Shown: in pieces, positions 61,337-64,000 of the stretch | How the letters are laid out: every line of letters starts with the position of its first letter | Numbering within the stretch: position 1 is the stretch's first letter | Assembly (NCBI RefSeq): GCF_002127545.1 | Contig: NZ_MUBK01000004.1 | Span: 124,001-188,000, forward strand | DNA: 64,000 bases | From: Xenorhabdus beddingii | GTDB lineage: Bacteria > Pseudomonadota > Gammaproteobacteria > Enterobacterales > Enterobacteriaceae | Direction: 5' to 3' | Position numbers and translations under genes: made by a program | The notes under the pieces: generated by a model | What the model was told of the DNA's origin: nothing | Database searches by the model: none | Seen by the model: the letters and a program-made list of their open reading frames with translations, nothing else

Positions 61337-61352
61337 CTTTCATGCCTCGCTA

Positions 61353-61814
61353 TTACTGCATATGACTGTTGTTGGTATTGGTATTAATATTGGTATAAGT
61401 GTCAGCACTGGGTTTACTGACCTGACGTTTTGAACGCGCCGGTGTCCAATCCAACGCGCCAATGCGCGCCAGATAAACCAGACCTGCCAATAACACCAAA
61501 ATGAAAATGCTTGCTTCGACAAAGCCCAACCAACCGCTCTCTTTGATTGAGACGGCCCAGGCATATAAGTAAAGGGCTTCAACATCGAAGATGACAAAGA
61601 ACATGGCAACCAGATAAAACTTCGCCGACAGGCGCATACGGGCGCTGCCGACAGAATCGATACCTGATTCATAAGGTATGTGTTTTGCTCTGGCTTTCGC
61701 CCTGCCCCCCATGAAATACCCACCCAGTAACATGAGTGCGCACAAACCAAGGGCACCGATTAGGAAAACCGCAAATGCCCAGTGATGGGCCAAAATTCCA
61801 GTGGATGTAGACAT
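61353..61814 (-). CDS. nuoA: NADH:quinone oxidoreductase subunit A
   Basis: 153-aa membrane subunit with three TM helices and the conserved cytoplasmic loop [20 protein letters not shown], then [14 protein letters not shown]. First gene of the operon. The C-terminal tail contains a low-complexity TNINTNTNN stretch from a short ACCAATATT-like DNA repeat. Confidence 0.97.
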   Translation of the reverse strand: MSTSTGILAHHWAFAVFLIGALGLCALMLLGGYFMGGRAKARAKHIPYESGIDSVGSARMRLSAKFYLVAMFFVIFDVEALYLYAWAVSIKESGWLGFVEASIFILVLLAGLVYLARIGALDWTPARSKRQVSKPSADTYTNINTNTNNSHMQ

Positions 61815-62534
61815 ACTCGTTGCTTACTCATCAAAAGTGGTGTCAAGGTGTCTGCTCTTTTTGCCGGCAGTGTTGCACCACATCGATTCATGGGAAGGGA
61901 TAACAACCAAATCTGAAACAGCGCTAATCAATCTCTTTTACCGCTTGAATCGTCTTGGTTTTTATTCCTCTCAACAATATTTTGCCACAAGGACAAAAAG
62001 TGTTTACCTATTTATTTACAAACTACAAACCATTAATTAACAGATTGTGCTGACATACCGCTAAAACGAGTCAGTCGCGTAAAAAACCCTCTTCCTGACT
62101 TAGCTAGTCTAACCGATAACTCGACTTTACTACACCATTATCGCAGGAAAAACCTGTCTTTCCAGTGTGCTTCTTAAGGTATTTTTATGATCAAGTGCAC
62201 AATTTCGTTGAAAAACATTCAACACATGAACGGAATTTATTCAAATCTTAATGGATTGTTTCTAAAAAGAACTATTTGACTGTGATAAGACAACTATTTC
62301 TAAAAACGGATTTATTTTATCAATTCAGAAAAATTAAATTTGTTAACACAGCAACATTCTTTTAACTAAAATTCGAAAGAGAGATAAAAATTGGTAGGGT
62401 ATATTTCTTAAGGGAAATATCAGAAATGGGAATGAAAACCTAAGAGGATTATTAATAAGCAATTAGCAAACAGGCTAATATCTCCACAAATAAAATGGAA
62501 ATATTAGCCTATAAAACACAGAATACTTAAATCG
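61815..62534. other. 720-bp region between nuo and lrhA, probable nuo control region
   Basis: AT-rich, no credible gene. It holds the nuo promoter(s). An inverted repeat AGGCTAATAT / ATATTAGCCT (62472-62510) lies 25 bp beyond the lrhA stop and may be its terminator. In E. coli the nuo upstream region is also long and bound by ArcA, NarL, Fis and IHF; I did not resolve such sites here. Confidence 0.5.
62472..62510 (-). terminator. Hairpin downstream of lrhA
   Basis: Stem AGGCTAATAT / ATATTAGCCT, extended by partial TCC/GGA pairing, 25 bp past the lrhA stop codon. The T run after it is weak. Confidence 0.5.
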
Positions 62535-63527
62535 TTATTCGTCTATATTTTCGACGGGGGTTTCATCGTCTGATTCAGTTGATTTAGTGATATCAATGGA
62601 CTCAATAGATTCATCCACTTCATCAGGTTCATCAGATTCAACAGGCGTTACGGTATAAGGTGTTTTCTTATTTTCTATGGCATCAAAAACAGTCAGAACG
62701 GATTCATTTTGTTCATTACTGTTACGATATAAGAAGAATTGAATTTCGGGTAAGCGTGGTAGCCCCTCACTTTCACCCAGAATTCTCAGGTCTGCATTAT
62801 GCAATTCCAGAGGACGGGCTGTAATACCCACTTCTGCATTTACCGCTGCGCGAACAGCAGACAGGGAAGCGGCTTCATACGCAATACGCCATGAAATGCC
62901 GGCCATATCAAGTGTATCCAGAGCAATCTGGCGGAATGGATTGGTTTCATCCATCACAACCAGCGGCACGGGTTCGTTTGTCTGTAATTGGAAATCCGGC
63001 GCGCAGTGCCATAAAACAGGCGAAGAACGCAGGATTGTTTTAGGGTGTTGATTAATTTTTGCTGTGGTTAATGCCAAATCAATCTCATGGTTATCCAACA
63101 TGCTTTCGATAAACTGAGCACGTTTAATCCGCACATCGACCGCCACACGTGGATAGACAGAGGCAATACGGTTCAGTAAGAAAGGAAGAAGTGTATCAAC
63201 CGCGTCATCTGACACGCCTATTCTCAATTCACCGTCTGCATCATTGTAAGTCAATGATGCGGTTGCATCGTCATTGGCACGAAGGATCTGGCGTGCGTAA
63301 CCAAGAAGTTGAAGCCCGTGCTCGGTCAGAAGTTTATTGCGGCCGTGGCGAGCAAATAACTCTCTCCCCACGAGGTGTTCCAACCGCTGCATTTGCTGAC
63401 TTACAGCTGACTGCGTTCTAGAAACAGCTGCTGCTGCTGCTGCAAAAGTATTTAAGTCAGCAACGGCAACAAAAGTTCTTAGCAGATCGAGATCGAGGTT
63501 TATTATCTGACGATTTGCATTTATCAT
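62535..63527 (-). CDS. lrhA: LysR-type regulator LrhA (HexA)
   Basis: 330 aa. N-terminal winged helix-turn-helix (LDLLRTFVAVADLNTFAAAA, then SRTQSAVSQQMQRLEHLVGR) and a LysR effector domain from about residue 100. In E. coli LrhA represses flhDC; in Photorhabdus and Xenorhabdus the ortholog HexA/LrhA governs symbiosis, virulence and secondary metabolites. The C-terminus carries an acidic tail of roughly 40 residues (VESDEPDEVDESIESIDI) that seems longer than in E. coli. Its place upstream of nuo is the conserved one. The helix-turn-helix has a run of five alanines (AAAAA) coded by GCA/GCT-type codons. Confidence 0.95.
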   Translation of the reverse strand: MINANRQIINLDLDLLRTFVAVADLNTFAAAAAAVSRTQSAVSQQMQRLEHLVGRELFARHGRNKLLTEHGLQLLGYARQILRANDDATASLTYNDADGELRIGVSDDAVDTLLPFLLNRIASVYPRVAVDVRIKRAQFIESMLDNHEIDLALTTAKINQHPKTILRSSPVLWHCAPDFQLQTNEPVPLVVMDETNPFRQIALDTLDMAGISWRIAYEAASLSAVRAAVNAEVGITARPLELHNADLRILGESEGLPRLPEIQFFLYRNSNEQNESVLTVFDAIENKKTPYTVTPVESDEPDEVDESIESIDITKSTESDDETPVENIDE

Positions 63528-64000
63528 TGTTTATTCATCACTTTTTTTTGATTTTAATTACTAACTAACCTGGTGTTTTTACTTCAGCAGTATCAAATAA
63601 AATAATACCGATTGTGACATTACTCTACTCTATTAAATAGGGCAAAGGTTTACTGCATTTTTTTCACTATTTAGAACATCATGGGTTTTATTTTCTCCTT
63701 TCTTAACAAATTTTATGCAATCCAAAAAATAAATTAGATATAAAACCCTATTTACATCACATAATCCCTAATTTCCAGTACAAATATCTTTTTTCTGACT
63801 TGCTTCAAAGAATAACGTGACCTGAATTAGGAAAACTTAATACACCAAGATAATATAAGAATTTTTAATAGATTAACCTTTTTCATTGAATAGGCCCGAA
63901 AATGTTATGGTTAAAAACTCAAAAAAATTATCAAAGTATCTGCGATAAAAACCTAAATTAACTTTACGTCAGCAAAGATAAATTATAAGAATACATTATA
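63528..64000. other. AT-rich region upstream of lrhA (to window edge)
   Basis: At least 470 bp without a gene. Likely the lrhA promoter and a long 5' leader; E. coli lrhA also has a long leader targeted by small RNAs. No motif was assigned. Confidence 0.4.

Overview
The window reads as a chromosomal segment of a gamma-proteobacterium of the order Enterobacterales, most likely Xenorhabdus (or its sister genus Photorhabdus, family Morganellaceae). The backbone genes (gyrA, rcsC/rcsB/rcsD, tyrP, yfaZ, menECBHD, nuoA-N with fused nuoCD, lrhA) are close to their Escherichia coli counterparts as I recall them and mostly follow an E. coli-like order. The accessory content (chaperone-usher fimbriae, PNAG, type VI effector islets, palindromic intergenic repeats) and the AT-rich spacers fit an insect/nematode-associated enterobacterium. 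The genus assignment is inference; no rRNA is present.

Layout. 1-7.7 kb: the 3' part of gyrA, then the Rcs phosphorelay (rcsC facing convergent rcsB-rcsD). 7.8-9.9 kb: tRNA-Ser(UGA) and tRNA-Thr(UGU) with a short decayed gene end beside them, then tyrP with two TyrR-type boxes, one overlapping its -35 hexamer. 9.9-16.2 kb: yfaZ and the menaquinone genes menD-H-B-C-E. 16.5-24.2 kb: an inserted block with a four-gene chaperone-usher fimbrial operon, an orphan hcp, and a putative pore-forming effector with a DUF1240-type membrane protein. 24.5-25.3 kb: a decayed menF, which normally lies directly upstream of menD.

26.0-36.5 kb: a biofilm block. It holds pgaABCD (poly-N-acetylglucosamine synthesis and export), then a YfiR-YfiN-YfiB-type module (periplasmic repressor, diguanylate cyclase, OmpA-like lipoprotein) and an EAL phosphodiesterase, all on the same strand. 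36.6-38.2 kb: a HipBA-type toxin-antitoxin pair with palindromic operator candidates. 38.3-40.6 kb: an AT-rich islet with a PAAR-DUF3289 protein, a DUF943 protein and an unknown ORF. 40.9-42.9 kb: betT. 43.3-46.6 kb: a vgrG 3' remnant, a small protein, a class-3 lipase and a lipoprotein, reading as a type VI effector/immunity islet.

46.7-61.8 kb: the complete 13-gene nuo operon for NADH:quinone oxidoreductase (complex I), read on the minus strand from nuoA to nuoN. 62.5-63.5 kb: lrhA/hexA, the LysR regulator that usually sits upstream of nuo.

The most interesting material is the set of three separate type VI 'cargo' islets (hcp, PAAR and vgrG-tail types), each placed between housekeeping genes and none accompanied by secretion-apparatus genes. 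Next come the physical coupling of the PNAG operon to a c-di-GMP control module, the multiply deleted menF, and a small family of TATACCC...GGGTATA palindromic repeats scattered through the intergenic regions.
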